Below are positions 31,825-41,285 of a stretch of DNA of 64,000 nt, piece by piece. Below the pieces are notes generated by a model. That model saw only the letters and a list, made by a program, of their open reading frames with translations, searched no databases and was not told the DNA's origin. Origin of the DNA: Nonomuraea soli (GTDB lineage Bacteria > Actinomycetota > Actinomycetes > Streptosporangiales > Streptosporangiaceae). The stretch is taken from assembly GCF_013761175.1 (NCBI RefSeq), contig NZ_JACDUR010000003.1, positions 248,001 to 312,000 on the forward strand, given 5' to 3'. The position numbers were made by a program, and so were the translations under genes. Position 1 is the stretch's first letter, and every line of letters begins with the position of its first letter.

Positions 31825-32910
31825 TCAGCGAAACCGGACCTCCAACGTCAGCCCGCCCCCCGCGTTCGCCTCCGCCCTGACCTCCGCGTCATGGGCCGCC
31901 GCGATCGACGCCACGATCGACAGCCCCAACCCCGCTCCGCCGAGCGAGCGCGTCCGGCTGTGCAGGCGCCGGAACGGCTCGAACAGCTCCCCCACCCGCC
32001 CCCCCGGCACCACCGGCCCGGTGTTGCTCACCAGCAGGCGGCGGTCGCCGTACAGGCTCACCGTGACCGACCCCCCCGGCCGGTTGTGGCGGGTCGCGTT
32101 GTCGAGAAGGTTGGCCACCAGGCGGGTCAGCAGGATCGGGTCGCCGGTGACCGTACAGGGTTCCAGGTCGAGCCGGACGTCGAGATCGTGAGCGGCCGAC
32201 TCGCCCGCCACCTGGCGGACGACGTCGTCGAGGGCGACCGCCTCCAGGTCGACGAGCCCGCGGTCGCTCTGGGCCAGGAGCAGCAGCCCGTCGATGAGCC
32301 GCTCGCTTCGCTTGGTCGTCTCCAGCAGCTCGTGCCGGATGCGTGCGAGCTCCTCGGGACCGGGGTCCGCCAGGCCGATCTCGATCGCGGCCCGCTGGAT
32401 GGCGAGAGGGGTGCGCAGTTCGTGCGATGCGTTGGCGGCGAAGCGGCTCTGCGTGTCGACCGAGCGCTCCAGCCGTTCGAGCATCGCGTCGAAGGTGTCG
32501 GCGAGCTCGCGCAACTCGTCGTGCGGGCCACGCAGCGCGATCCGCTCGTGCAGGTTCGAGAGCGACAGCCGGCGCGCCGTCGCGGTGATGTGGTGGATCG
32601 GACGCAGCACCCGGCCGGCCATCCACCAGCCGCTGCCCAGCGCGACGGCGGTGAGCACCACCATGACGAGCAGCGTGAAATCCCACTGGTAGGCCAGGAC
32701 GAGGTCGGGCAACGCCCCGATGGCCCGCTCGATCTCCGCCTCGACGGCGCGGACGGGCGGCCCCGGCAGAGGCAGGGGCCCGCGCATCAGCATGTCGACC
32801 CGCTTCTCCAGTACGGCTCGCAGCAGCACGTTCACGGTGACCAGCAGGGCCGCCGAGGTGATCAGGAACAGGCCCGCGTAGAGGGCGGTCAGCCGGAACC
32901 TGAGGCTCAC
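31825..32910 (-). CDS. Sensor histidine kinase
   Basis: Membrane-bound histidine kinase of 361 residues. Two transmembrane segments (about residues 9-31 and 80-100) flank a short extracytoplasmic loop. A HAMP linker (RPIHHITATARRL) follows, then the H-box ASHELRTPL with the phosphorylated histidine, the N-box ANLLDNATRHN and the G-box GLGLSIV. The GTG start overlaps the stop of the OmpR-family regulator (GTGA), so they form one two-component system. The short sensor loop gives no clue about the signal. Confidence 0.94.
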   Translation of the reverse strand: MSLRFRLTALYAGLFLITSAALLVTVNVLLRAVLEKRVDMLMRGPLPLPGPPVRAVEAEIERAIGALPDLVLAYQWDFTLLVMVVLTAVALGSGWWMAGRVLRPIHHITATARRLSLSNLHERIALRGPHDELRELADTFDAMLERLERSVDTQSRFAANASHELRTPLAIQRAAIEIGLADPGPEELARIRHELLETTKRSERLIDGLLLLAQSDRGLVDLEAVALDDVVRQVAGESAAHDLDVRLDLEPCTVTGDPILLTRLVANLLDNATRHNRPGGSVTVSLYGDRRLLVSNTGPVVPGGRVGELFEPFRRLHSRTRSLGGAGLGLSIVASIAAAHDAEVRAEANAGGGLTLEVRFR

Positions 32911-33557
32911 ACCCGGTACCCCGCGCCTGACACGGTCTGGATGACCTGCGGTTCGCCGAGTTTGGTGCGCAGCTTCCTGATCGTCACGCGGACCACGGTG
33001 GTGAACGGGTCGGTCTGGTCGTCCCAGGCCTGCTCCAGCAGTTCCTCCGCGCTCACCACCCGGCCGCGGGCCCGCATCAGCACCTCGAGGACGGCGAACT
33101 CCTTGCGTGAGAGGTTCAGGTAGCGGCCGTCGCGGAAGGCCTGCCTGCGCGGCGTGTCGAGCACGATGCCGTGCTGCCCGGTGAGCACCGGGGGCAGGGC
33201 GGCCTCGCCGCGCCGGCCGAGCGCCTGGACCCTGGCCACGAGCTCGGCGTAGGCGAAGGGCTTGGGCAGGTAGTCGTCGGCGCCCAGGGAGAGCCCGGCC
33301 ACCCGTTCGGGCACCGAGGCGGCGGCGGTGAGCATGAGGATGCGGGTGCTGCCGGCGGCCAGCAGGCGGCAGATCTCGTCGCCGTGCACCTCGGGCAGGT
33401 CACGGTCGAGCACCAAGACGTCGAAGTCGCCCTCGCGCACCGCCCGCAACGCCTCGGCCCCGTCGTAGGCCACCTCGACCGTCATCGACGCCCTGCGCAG
33501 GCCCTCGGCCACCAGATCGGCCAGGAAGCGCTCATCCTCCGCCACCAGAACGCGCAT
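32907..33557 (-). CDS. OmpR-family response regulator
   Basis: Response regulator of 216 residues. The receiver domain has the acidic pair in AEDE (residues 6-9), the phosphorylated Asp51 in VLDRDLP, threonine in LTAAAS and lysine in KPFAYAEL. The C-terminal winged-helix DNA-binding domain ends in VIRKLRTKLG-like sequence and SGAGYRV. It is the first gene of a two-component operon with the kinase at 31825-32910. It is divergent from the S41 protease at 33645 across 87 bases, so the protease may be a target. That link is only positional. Confidence 0.95.
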   Translation of the reverse strand: MRVLVAEDERFLADLVAEGLRRASMTVEVAYDGAEALRAVREGDFDVLVLDRDLPEVHGDEICRLLAAGSTRILMLTAAASVPERVAGLSLGADDYLPKPFAYAELVARVQALGRRGEAALPPVLTGQHGIVLDTPRRQAFRDGRYLNLSRKEFAVLEVLMRARGRVVSAEELLEQAWDDQTDPFTTVVRVTIRKLRTKLGEPQVIQTVSGAGYRV

Positions 33558-33644
33558 GCTCCCTTGATAGCTCGAAGGGCGTAACAGTGCGGTTAACGTT
33601 TGCGGTCACCGCCGTCAGATGCCCGGATCGGCACGCTGGGCGGC

Positions 33645-35003
33645 ATGAGAACAGTGATCCTGGCGCTGGCCCTCACCGCCACCCCGCTCGCGCCGACCGG
33701 CGCCGCGCCGACCACCGCTGCTACGACGGCCTCCGCCGACGCCTGCGTCCCGCTGACCAAGGAGCCGGGCGAGGAGTTGAAGCCCACCACGATCGACACG
33801 ATCGGCCAGGCCTTCGACTGCGTCTTCGAGCACTACTACGCCGCCCCCGTCCTGGACCACCGCCCCATGCTGCTGCGTGCCTTCGCCAAGCTCACCGCCG
33901 AGTTACAGCGCCGCGACCTCGACTCCTCCGACGCGGTGATGCCCCCGCTCACGGGCGACAGGGGCAAGGACTGGGCGGCCTTCGCCGAGACCTACCGCGG
34001 CCTGGCCGCGCATGTACCAGCCGACGCGCAGCAGGCACTCGCCGCGGCCACCATGCGGGGGATGATGAGCGCGCTGAACGACAACCACGCGGGCTGGGAC
34101 CGGCCCGAGGGCGACGGCACCGCGTACGGCGTCGGCATCCTGGGGGTGTCGGCGCGGCCCGACGACTCCGCGGCGCGCGGCCCGCTGTACATCACCAGGC
34201 TGCAGCCCGGCAGCCCGCTGGCCAGGCGGGGCGTACGGCCCGGCGACGTCATCGTCTCGATCAACGGCCACGCACCTTTCGTCAACGGCTTCCTCGTGCC
34301 CTCGGCGCTCGACCCGATCATGGGCAAGGAGCCGGTGGAGCTGACCCTGCGCCGCCCGGGCAGCGGGCGCACCTGGAAGGTGAAGATCACTCCCGTCCCC
34401 TTCCAGCCGGAGCGGCCCACGGTGAGCGCCGAGCGGCTGGAGGGTGACGTCGCCTACGTCAAGGTGCCCGGCTTCTACGGCGGCGTGGCCGACGAGGTCC
34501 GCAAGGCGGTCGAGGGACTGAGCGTGAAGCGCGGGGTCGTCCTCGACCTGCGTGGCAACGGCGGCGGCTCGCCGAGGGAGGTCACCCGCCTGCTGGGCGC
34601 CTTCGCACACGGCAAGGTCACCAGCTACTTCTGCGACGTGCGCGACCAGTGCACGCCCAACCGCACCGACGACAGCGTGCCGCTGCTCGGGCTGCCGCTG
34701 ACGGTCCTGGTCGACCGGGAGTGCGCGTCGGCCTGCGACGACTTCTCGGCAGCCGTGCGCGGGCTGGGCCTGGGCGAGCTGGTGGGCACGCGTACGGCGG
34801 GCCTGGTGTCCGGTCCTGGCGCGCCGTACCTGCTGTCGGACGGCAGCGTGATGTCGTTGCCGAAGCTGCATCACCGGGGGCCGGGCAAGGAGATCGTCGA
34901 CACGATCGGCGTGCCTGCCGACCATCAGGTCCTCACGAGGGCTGAGGACCTGGCGGCGGGGCGCGACCCGGCGCTGTCCAAGGCTTTGGAGGTGCTGCGC
35001 TGA
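33645..35003 (+). CDS. Secreted S41-family (C-terminal processing) peptidase
   Basis: Serine peptidase of 452 residues with a signal peptide (MRTVILALALTATPLAP). A PDZ-like domain (ITRLQPGSPLARRGVRPGD) lies near residues 180-200. The catalytic domain contains VVLDLRGNGGGS and ECASACDDFS, where the serine is the nucleophile candidate, then GTRTAGL. The start is the ATG at 33645 with GGGCGG before it. A longer in-frame start at 33600 would mask the signal peptide. It is divergent from the two-component system at 31825-33557 and may respond to it. Confidence 0.88.
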   Translation: MRTVILALALTATPLAPTGAAPTTAATTASADACVPLTKEPGEELKPTTIDTIGQAFDCVFEHYYAAPVLDHRPMLLRAFAKLTAELQRRDLDSSDAVMPPLTGDRGKDWAAFAETYRGLAAHVPADAQQALAAATMRGMMSALNDNHAGWDRPEGDGTAYGVGILGVSARPDDSAARGPLYITRLQPGSPLARRGVRPGDVIVSINGHAPFVNGFLVPSALDPIMGKEPVELTLRRPGSGRTWKVKITPVPFQPERPTVSAERLEGDVAYVKVPGFYGGVADEVRKAVEGLSVKRGVVLDLRGNGGGSPREVTRLLGAFAHGKVTSYFCDVRDQCTPNRTDDSVPLLGLPLTVLVDRECASACDDFSAAVRGLGLGELVGTRTAGLVSGPGAPYLLSDGSVMSLPKLHHRGPGKEIVDTIGVPADHQVLTRAEDLAAGRDPALSKALEVLR

Positions 35004-35037
35004 CGAGAACCAAGAGGAGGCCGGCGTAGCGGACGCG

Positions 35038-35469
35038 CTAGCCGGCCACCGGCTCCTGCGCCTTCGACGGCATCAGCCGCCCTTCCCTCCACAGGGCGAA
35101 GCCGGTGACAACCGCCCCCGCCCCCTCCCAGAGCCCCACCCCCAGGAACTCCTGCGGCGCCGCCCCCGTGACCACCAGCGTGGTGAACACCGTGAACGTC
35201 ACCAGCCGGAACGGCACGGTCCAGCGGAAGAACGGCACGAAGTCGTGCGCCGCCGCGAAGACGTAGTACACGCCCATGTTGATCGCCGCCATCGACGAGG
35301 CCGCCATGTAGACCTTCGTGTAGTCGCCGGGCGCCCGCTCGTCGAGCACCTCGAAGCCCAGCAGCCCGAGCAGCCCGTCGGGCTGGACGAGCCCGTAGAG
35401 GCCCAGGGCGAAGGCGAGGAAGCCGAAGACCGCAATGGTCCAGCCGGACGAGGAACGCGGAAGACGCAC
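35038..35469 (-). CDS. Four-helix membrane protein, unknown function
   Basis: Membrane protein of 143 residues with about four hydrophobic segments, starting with GTG at 35469 after a perfect AGGAGG site. A loop, GFEVLDERAPGDYTKVYMAA, separates segments 1 and 2, and HDFVPFFRWTVPFR precedes segment 3. I do not recognise a characterised family. It is divergent from the NIT-domain kinase by 62 bases. Its neighbour on the other side is the convergent S41 protease. Confidence 0.7.
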   Translation of the reverse strand: MRLPRSSSGWTIAVFGFLAFALGLYGLVQPDGLLGLLGFEVLDERAPGDYTKVYMAASSMAAINMGVYYVFAAAHDFVPFFRWTVPFRLVTFTVFTTLVVTGAAPQEFLGVGLWEGAGAVVTGFALWREGRLMPSKAQEPVAG

Positions 35470-35531
35470 GGAAATCCTCCTAAAGGGGGTGTAATCTTCG
35501 AGGCGCTCTTATCTTGCACCCCGGAGTCCAC

Positions 35532-37430
35532 ATGCCCCCCAAGCGTGGCCGCCCGATCGCCCTCAAGATCCTCATCCTGCTCTCCGTCCCCCTGGCGGCA
35601 CTGGCCGGGTTGTGGGGCTTCGCCGCAGGCCTGACCGGCAACGACGGGCTGCGGCTGCTGGAGATCGACAGCCTCGTCGAGAACCTGGCCACCCCCTCCG
35701 AGCAGGTCAACATCGAGCTGCAGCGCGAGCGCCTGCTGACGGTCGAGCTGTACACGGGGGCTCCCAGGCAGCACGACCTGGTGCGGCAGCGGGCCGCCAC
35801 CGACGTGGCGGTGGCCAGGCTGGCGGCCTCCATCGAGGAGCAGGGCACGCTGGCTCCCGAGCTGAAGACGCAGGTGAACGCCCTCACGCGCGACCTCGCC
35901 GGGCTGCGGTCGCTGCGCGGGGAGATCGACGAGCGTACGGTCACCGTGGTGCGCGCTATGGGCGTCTACAACCGCATGGTCGACGCGGGATTCCGCATGT
36001 ACGACAAGCTCATCCTGGTGCCCGAGCTGGCGCTGTACCGGCAGGCGCGGGCGGTGACCTCGCTCGGCGAGGCCAAGGAGCTGCTGTCCCGCGAGCGGGC
36101 CCTGATCGTCGTGATCATGGCGGCCGATCGGGTCGACGACGAGGTCCGGGCGATGTTCGCCGAGACGGTCGCGACGCGGCGGCTGCTGTTCGAGCAGGCG
36201 TTGTCCTACCTCGACGGCAACCTGCGCCAGCCGTACCTCCAGCTGGAGGGCTCGCCGCGCTACAAGAGGTTCCTGGAGATCGAGGAAGCCGTCCAGGCGC
36301 AGTCCATCGGCACCGGGCTCCCCGCGTCGTCCGCCTCGTGGCCCGGGGTGAGCGCGCAGCTCTGGGGCGAGATCGAGCGCAACCAGGTCCAGGCGGTGGC
36401 GGGCCTGGTCGACCGGGTGACCCCGGCTGCCTCGGGCATCCTGGTGAAGATCGGGGTGGCGGGCGTGCTGGGCCTGGTGGCCGTGGGTGTGGCGATCTGG
36501 GTCTCGCTGCGCTTCCGCCGCAAGCTGGTGCGCGAGCTGGCCGGGCTGCGCGACGCGGCCACGGCGCTGGCTCACGCGGGGCTGCCGCAGGTGGTCAGGC
36601 GCCTGCAGAACAACCCGCGTGCCGTACCCGAGCCGATGCCGCTGGAGATCCGTACCCTGACCACCGAGGTGGCGGACATCGCGCAGGCGTTCAACTCGGT
36701 GCAGACCACGGCGATCGAGGCGGCGGCGGGCCAGGCCAGGCTGCGGCACGGCGTCAACCAGGTCTTCGTCAACCTGGCCCGGCGCAACCAGTCGCTGCTC
36801 CACCGCCAGCTCCTGCAGCTGGACGAGATGGAGAAGTCCGCGCCCGACCCGGAGACCCTGGAGGACCTGTTCAGGCTCGACCATCTGACCACCCGCATGC
36901 GCCGCCACGCGGAGAGCCTGATCATCCTGTCGGGCCACGCGGCGGGGCGCGGCTGGCGCCGTTCTGTGCCGATCGTGGACGTGATGCGCGCGGCGGCGGC
37001 CGAGGTCGAGGAGTACGCGCGGGTCGAGATCACCCTCCCGCCGAAGCTGGCGCTCACGGGCGGGGCGGTGGCCGACGTGGTGCACCTGCTCGCCGAGCTG
37101 ATCGAGAACGCCACGCTGTTCTCGCCGCCGACCACGCGGGTGGACGTGCGGGCGTTCCAGCCCGAGGTGGGCGGCGGCCTGGCGATCGAGATCGAGGACC
37201 GGGGGCTGGGCCTTCCCGACGCCGACCTCGACGAGCTCAACGCGCGGCTGCGCACCGCTCCCGAGTTCGACCTGGCGGAGAGCGACCGGCTGGGGTTGTT
37301 CGTGGTGAGCAGGCTCGCGGGCCGTCACGAGATCACCGTGACGCTCGGCCCGTCGCCGTACGGCGGGCTGACGGCCACCGTGCTGCTGCCGAGCTCGGTG
37401 ATCGCCGACCAGCTGGCCCTCAGCAACTGA
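35532..37430 (+). CDS. Nitrate/nitrite-sensing-like (NIT) histidine kinase
   Basis: Sensor kinase-like protein of 632 residues, similar in layout to actinomycete CvnA and other NIT-domain kinases. An N-terminal transmembrane segment, a helical extracellular NIT domain (about residues 45-290), a second membrane segment (ILVKIGVAGVLGLVAVGVAI), a HAMP-like linker and a C-terminal HATPase_c domain (LAELIENATLFSPP, IEIEDRGLGL) are visible. No standard HELRTP H-box is seen. The region RRNQSLLHRQLLQLDEME takes that place, as in CvnA proteins. Unlike conservons, no roadblock (cvnB) or small GTPase (cvnD) gene follows. The ATG at 35532 has CGGAG 7 bases upstream. Confidence 0.85.
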   Translation: MPPKRGRPIALKILILLSVPLAALAGLWGFAAGLTGNDGLRLLEIDSLVENLATPSEQVNIELQRERLLTVELYTGAPRQHDLVRQRAATDVAVARLAASIEEQGTLAPELKTQVNALTRDLAGLRSLRGEIDERTVTVVRAMGVYNRMVDAGFRMYDKLILVPELALYRQARAVTSLGEAKELLSRERALIVVIMAADRVDDEVRAMFAETVATRRLLFEQALSYLDGNLRQPYLQLEGSPRYKRFLEIEEAVQAQSIGTGLPASSASWPGVSAQLWGEIERNQVQAVAGLVDRVTPAASGILVKIGVAGVLGLVAVGVAIWVSLRFRRKLVRELAGLRDAATALAHAGLPQVVRRLQNNPRAVPEPMPLEIRTLTTEVADIAQAFNSVQTTAIEAAAGQARLRHGVNQVFVNLARRNQSLLHRQLLQLDEMEKSAPDPETLEDLFRLDHLTTRMRRHAESLIILSGHAAGRGWRRSVPIVDVMRAAAAEVEEYARVEITLPPKLALTGGAVADVVHLLAELIENATLFSPPTTRVDVRAFQPEVGGGLAIEIEDRGLGLPDADLDELNARLRTAPEFDLAESDRLGLFVVSRLAGRHEITVTLGPSPYGGLTATVLLPSSVIADQLALSN

Positions 37431-37454
37431 CCGCCGCCGAGCAGGCCCGCTGAG

Positions 37455-37913
37455 CTAGCCGCCGTTGAGCAGGTAGCGGGTCGTGCCCGAGTCGCGGGCT
37501 TCCGCGGCGAGCACGAGCCTGGCGTGCGCGGGCGCCGGAAGCAGCTCGCGTGCCTCGTCCACGCTGAAGAACCCGTACTCGTCGAGCTCCGCCTCCTGCA
37601 ACGCGATAGGTGTGTCGGCGGGCAGCGTGCCGCAGTCGAACAGGAAGTGCACCAGCGGGTAGGGCCGGGGCGGCAGGGCGTCGTTCCACTGCACCACCAG
37701 CAGCTGACCGGCCACCAGTTCCAGCCCGAGCTCCTCACGCACCTCGCGCACGCATCCGCGCGCCGGTTCCTCCCCTTCGTCGATGCCGCCGCCGGGGAAG
37801 AGCCAGTGGTCGCGGTAGTTCGGATTGACCAGAAGCACCCGCCCGTCAGGGTCGGTGATGTAGGCCCCCGACCCGGCGAGCACCCGGTAAACGGACTGCC
37901 AGTAATTGTCCAT
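37455..37913 (-). CDS. Nudix hydrolase
   Basis: Nudix hydrolase of 152 residues. The Nudix box begins at GGGIDEGEEPARG and ends REVREELGL (about residues 41-64), with the REVREE metal-binding glutamates intact. The substrate, probably a nucleoside diphosphate derivative, cannot be told. The ATG at 37913 has an AGGGGA site. It is divergent from the MFS transporter with only 26 bases between start codons. Confidence 0.9.
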   Translation of the reverse strand: MDNYWQSVYRVLAGSGAYITDPDGRVLLVNPNYRDHWLFPGGGIDEGEEPARGCVREVREELGLELVAGQLLVVQWNDALPPRPYPLVHFLFDCGTLPADTPIALQEAELDEYGFFSVDEARELLPAPAHARLVLAAEARDSGTTRYLLNGG

Positions 37914-37939
37914 GAAATCCCCTAAGTACTCTTTTACTC

Positions 37940-39178
37940 ATGGCGCTGCTCTTCTGGGCCGTCGGCGTGCTCGCCTACCTCGTCGCGGTCTTCCACCGAC
38001 AATCGCTCAGTGTGGCAGGCCTCGACGCCGCCGAACGTATGGGCGTCAGCGAGGCCGGCATGGCCACGCTGGCCATGCTCCAGCTCCTCGTCTACGCCCT
38101 CATGCAGGTCCCCGTCGGCGTCCTGCTCGACCGTTTCGGCTCCAAGCGCCTGCTGCTGACCGGCGCCCTCACCATGGCCGCCGGCCAGCTGGTCTTCGCG
38201 CTGTCCGACAACCTCCTGTACGGCATAGCGGCCCGCATGCTGATCGGCCTGGGCGACGCGATGACCTTCATCAGCGTCGTCCGCCTGGTGAACCTGGCCT
38301 TCCCGCCCCATCGCAACCCGCTGCTCCTCCAGCTGACGGGCCTGATCGGCCAGCTCGGCGCGATCGCCTCGACCGTGCCGATGATCGCCTCGCTGCACAC
38401 CTACGGCTGGGCGCCGACCTTCTACGGCGCCGCCGGGGTGGGCGTGGTCATGGCCGTCCTGCTGATCGCCGTCCTGCGCGACAAGCCCTCGGGGCAGGCC
38501 GCGGAGCCCGGGCTGAAGGCGGCCTGGACCCATCCGGGCACCCGCCTGGGCATGTGGACCCACGTCGCCACGCAGTGCTCCGCGGCCGCCTTCCTCCTGC
38601 TGTGGGGATACCCGTTCCTGGTCGAGGGCCAGGGGCTGGCGCCCCAGACCGCGGGCGTGCTGCTGGCGACCCTCACGGCGGTGGGCATGGTCTGCGGCCC
38701 CGTCCTGGGCTATCTGGCCGGCCGTTACCCGCTGCGACGCTCCTGGCTGGTGCTCGGCGTGATCGGATCGACCGCGGCCGCGTGGACGGCGGTGCTGGCC
38801 TGGCCGGGACACGCGCCGCTGTGGCTGCTCGTGGTGCTCGTGGTCGTGCTCGCCGCCAACGGTCCCGGCTCGATGATCGGCTTCGACTACGCGCGCACCT
38901 TCAATCCGGCCGGCCGTATCGGCGCCGCGACCGGGATCGTCAACGGAGGCGGCTTCCTGGCCTCCATGTCGGTGATCGCGCTGATCGCGATCGGGCTGGA
39001 GGTGTTCGACGACTACCGGCTCGCCTTCCTGCTGCAGTATCCGGTCTGGCTGCTCGGCGTGGTCCAGGTGCTGCGTTACCGCGCCAAGGCCAGGCGGCTA
39101 CTCGCCCAGCTGGATGAAGGGCTCGGCGAAGTGCGCGGTGCCCAGGAGCCTGCGCTCGGCACGAAGGCGCTCGACTAG
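37940..39178 (+). CDS. MFS transporter
   Basis: Membrane transporter of 412 residues with about twelve hydrophobic segments and the loop PVGVLLDRFGSKRLL. It resembles the oxalate/nitrate/ACS-type MFS branch, but the substrate is unknown. The ATG is only 26 bases from the divergent Nudix start and has no ribosome site, so a leaderless transcript is likely. Its C-terminal 81 bases overlap the convergent metallo-hydrolase gene. Confidence 0.88.
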   Translation: MALLFWAVGVLAYLVAVFHRQSLSVAGLDAAERMGVSEAGMATLAMLQLLVYALMQVPVGVLLDRFGSKRLLLTGALTMAAGQLVFALSDNLLYGIAARMLIGLGDAMTFISVVRLVNLAFPPHRNPLLLQLTGLIGQLGAIASTVPMIASLHTYGWAPTFYGAAGVGVVMAVLLIAVLRDKPSGQAAEPGLKAAWTHPGTRLGMWTHVATQCSAAAFLLLWGYPFLVEGQGLAPQTAGVLLATLTAVGMVCGPVLGYLAGRYPLRRSWLVLGVIGSTAAAWTAVLAWPGHAPLWLLVVLVVVLAANGPGSMIGFDYARTFNPAGRIGAATGIVNGGGFLASMSVIALIAIGLEVFDDYRLAFLLQYPVWLLGVVQVLRYRAKARRLLAQLDEGLGEVRGAQEPALGTKALD

Positions 39179-39796
39179 CGCGATCCTGGCCCGGGAGGCC
39201 AGGTCGGCGTCGTGGTCGTGGACGTAGCGGATCGTCGGGTCCGCCAGCTGCACGGGATGGTGCAGGATGTCGGCGGCCAGGGTGAACTCCCCGGTCTCGA
39301 CGATCTGGTGACCGGGCGTGTGCCCTGGCGTGTGTCGTACCCACACCCCTGGAGCGACCTCGGCGTCGCCGTCGACGGTGGTCATCAGCTCGCCCAGCGG
39401 GTTGGGATCGGCGGCCTGCACGATGTGCCGGGCGTTGCGGAAGACCGGCTTGCCGTCGATGACCGTGCCGCCGTAGTGGTCGCTGTGCATGTGGGTGATG
39501 ATCACCGTGTCGACGTCGCCGGGCTCGACCCCGGCCGCCGCGAGCTCGCTCAGCAGGTGTCCGGGAGCCGGAGCCCAGTCGGAGGCCGGCCCGATGCCGG
39601 TGTCGACCAGGGTCACGTGGCCTTCGTCGCCGCGGAGCAGGTAACAGTGGAAGTGGAGGATCCACTCGCCCTCGTCGTGCGGCGCTCCGAGGAAGGTCTC
39701 CTGGAACGGCCTGCGGAGCGAGGGCCCCATCGGGCCGACCGCGTCGCACAGCGGCGTGATCTCGACTGTACCGATTTTTCGTGACTCGTACGGCAT
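39098..39796 (-). CDS. MBL-fold metallo-hydrolase
   Basis: Metallo-beta-lactamase fold hydrolase of 232 residues. The zinc-binding motif THMHSDHYGG (about residue 100) is complete, TPGHTPGHQI supplies the next histidine, and LAADILHHPVQ supplies the bridging Asp. It resembles quorum-quenching/lactonase-like and glyoxalase-like MBL proteins without a distinguishing signature. The C-terminus (GTAHFAEPFIQLGE) carries the last histidine. Substrate unknown. It overlaps the convergent MFS gene by 81 bases. Confidence 0.9.
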   Translation of the reverse strand: MPYESRKIGTVEITPLCDAVGPMGPSLRRPFQETFLGAPHDEGEWILHFHCYLLRGDEGHVTLVDTGIGPASDWAPAPGHLLSELAAAGVEPGDVDTVIITHMHSDHYGGTVIDGKPVFRNARHIVQAADPNPLGELMTTVDGDAEVAPGVWVRHTPGHTPGHQIVETGEFTLAADILHHPVQLADPTIRYVHDHDADLASRARIALVERLRAERRLLGTAHFAEPFIQLGE

Positions 39797-39809
39797 GCAG
39801 CCGATTGTC

Positions 39810-39941
39810 TCAGGCGGCGACCGGGTGGAACTCGTTGTCCAGGTCGGCGGCGTAGACCGCGCGGCAGCAGTTGGCGCAGCGGTACACGATCGGGCCCTCG
39901 TCGAGCTGCTGGTGACAGTCAGGGCAGTGGGTCTTCTGCAT
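39810..39941 (-). CDS. Small zinc-ribbon protein
   Basis: Protein of 43 residues starting MQKTHCPDCHQQLDEG, with two CxxC pairs (CPDC and CANC) that would bind one zinc ion. The ATG at 39941 is preceded by GGGGGAGAG at a good spacing, so it is preferred over the in-frame ATG at 39995. It ends 13 bases before the MBL hydrolase gene on the same strand and may be co-transcribed with it. Role unknown. Confidence 0.7.
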   Translation of the reverse strand: MQKTHCPDCHQQLDEGPIVYRCANCCRAVYAADLDNEFHPVAA

Positions 39942-39995
39942 CGTTCTCTCCCCCTTGTGGTGAAGCCATGGAAGCACGGGTCGCTTGCAGTGCAC

Positions 39996-40025
39996 TTGAC
40001 ACGATGACCCCCGCGCTGCTAATCG
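39996..40025 (+). promoter_or_regulatory. Probable housekeeping-type promoter of short rho
   Basis: TTGACA at 39996-40001 and TAATCG at 40020-40025, separated by 18 bases. This resembles a vegetative sigma promoter. It would give a leader of about 150 bases before the Rho start. Confidence 0.5.
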
Positions 40026-40142
40026 TTCTATGACCTAGTACGCAGTCGCGTCAGCGACTTCCCGGGAAATAGTCCGATCGGGTGATGCGTTCCAGGTATC
40101 AGTGGCGTTGAGCTCCAGCTCCGCCCGATTCCATTTCTTTTC

Positions 40143-40157
40143 CCCGCTTCAAGCGGG
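40143..40157 (+). promoter_or_regulatory. Leader hairpin before short rho start
   Basis: CCCGCTT and AAGCGGG form a small hairpin 20 bases before the Rho ATG, just upstream of the AAGGGAT ribosome site. Rho genes are often autoregulated through their leaders. A role here is inference. Confidence 0.35.
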
Positions 40158-40177
40158 CTGCCCTCCAAGGGATCCTC

Positions 40178-41275
40178 ATGTCTGTAGAAACCATTCCCAA
40201 GCAGCGCCCTGCCACGACCGTGAGCGGGCTGCTCGACATCCGCGACCGCGCAGCGTTCCTGCGCACCTCCTACGCCCCCTCGTCAGGGGACGTACGGCTC
40301 TCGACCGACCGCGTCAAGCAGCTGGGCCTGCGCTCGGGCGACCACGTCGTCGCCCTCGTGACCGGCACCAAGCTCACCGAGGTCGTCTCGGTCAACGGCA
40401 GCGCCGAGTGGCGCTCGCGACCGCACTTCAACGATCTCACCCCCGTCCATCCCGACTCCCGGCTGAACGTGGAGACCGACTCGCTCACCACCCGCGTGGT
40501 GGACCTGTTCGCCCCCATCGGCAAGGGCCAGCGCGGGCTCATCGTGGCCCCGCCCAAGGCCGGCAAGACCATGGTCATGCAGGCGCTGGCGGCCGGGATC
40601 GCGCGCAACCACCCCGAGGTCACGCTCATGACCGTCCTGGTCGGCGAGCGCCCGGAGGAGGTCACCGAGATGCGCGAGATCATCCCGGGCGAACTCGCCT
40701 ACTCCACCTTCGACCGTCCCGACCGCGACCACGCCGCCGTCGCCGAGCTGGCCGTCGAGCGCGCCAAGCGCCTCGTCGAGCTGGGCCACGACGTGGTCCT
40801 GCTGCTCGACTCGCTGACGCGGCTCGGGCGCGCCTACAACAACCTCGCGCCGGGCGGCGGGCGCGTGCTCACCGGCGGCATCGACGCCGGCGCCGTCTAC
40901 CCGCCCAAGCGCTTCTTCGGCGCCGCCCGCAACCTGCGCGAGGGCGGCTCGCTGACCATCCTGGCCACCGCTCTCGTCGAGACCGGCTCCAAGATGGACG
41001 ACGGACTCTTCGAGGAGTTCAAGGGCACCGGCAACATGGAGATCAGGCTGTCGCGCGGCCTGGCCGACAAGCGCCTCTACCCCGCCGTCGACCTCGACTC
41101 CTCCAGCACCAGGCGCGAGGAGCTCCTGTTCGCCCCCGGCGAGCAGCAGGTCGTCTGGAAGCTGCGCCGCATGCTCAACTCGCTCGAGAAGCAGCAGGGT
41201 CTGGAGCTGCTGATCGGCAAGCTCCGCGAGACCCCGTCGAACGCCGCCTTCCTGGCCGAGGCGCTGTCCGCCTGA
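40178..41275 (+). CDS. Short transcription termination factor Rho paralogue
   Basis: RNA-dependent ATPase of 365 residues homologous to Rho. The Rho ATPase core is complete: P-loop [12 protein letters not shown], catalytic [10 protein letters not shown], Walker [16 protein letters not shown]-loop region [12 protein letters not shown] and R-loop region [17 protein letters not shown]. Actinobacterial Rho is normally 600-700 residues with a long N-terminal insert. Here only about 95 residues precede the core, so the N-terminal SAP-like and RNA-binding part is reduced. It is probably a second, accessory Rho. It is 10 bases upstream of the rRNA methyltransferase-like gene and probably in the same transcript. 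Confidence 0.92.
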   Translation: MSVETIPKQRPATTVSGLLDIRDRAAFLRTSYAPSSGDVRLSTDRVKQLGLRSGDHVVALVTGTKLTEVVSVNGSAEWRSRPHFNDLTPVHPDSRLNVETDSLTTRVVDLFAPIGKGQRGLIVAPPKAGKTMVMQALAAGIARNHPEVTLMTVLVGERPEEVTEMREIIPGELAYSTFDRPDRDHAAVAELAVERAKRLVELGHDVVLLLDSLTRLGRAYNNLAPGGGRVLTGGIDAGAVYPPKRFFGAARNLREGGSLTILATALVETGSKMDDGLFEEFKGTGNMEIRLSRGLADKRLYPAVDLDSSSTRREELLFAPGEQQVVWKLRRMLNSLEKQQGLELLIGKLRETPSNAAFLAEALSA

Positions 41276-41285
41276 TAATGGACGG

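Noticed and set aside
35514..35531. Longer TTG start for the NIT-domain kinase.
   Set aside because: The ATG at 35532 has a well-spaced CGGAG site and places the basic N-terminus directly before the first membrane segment.
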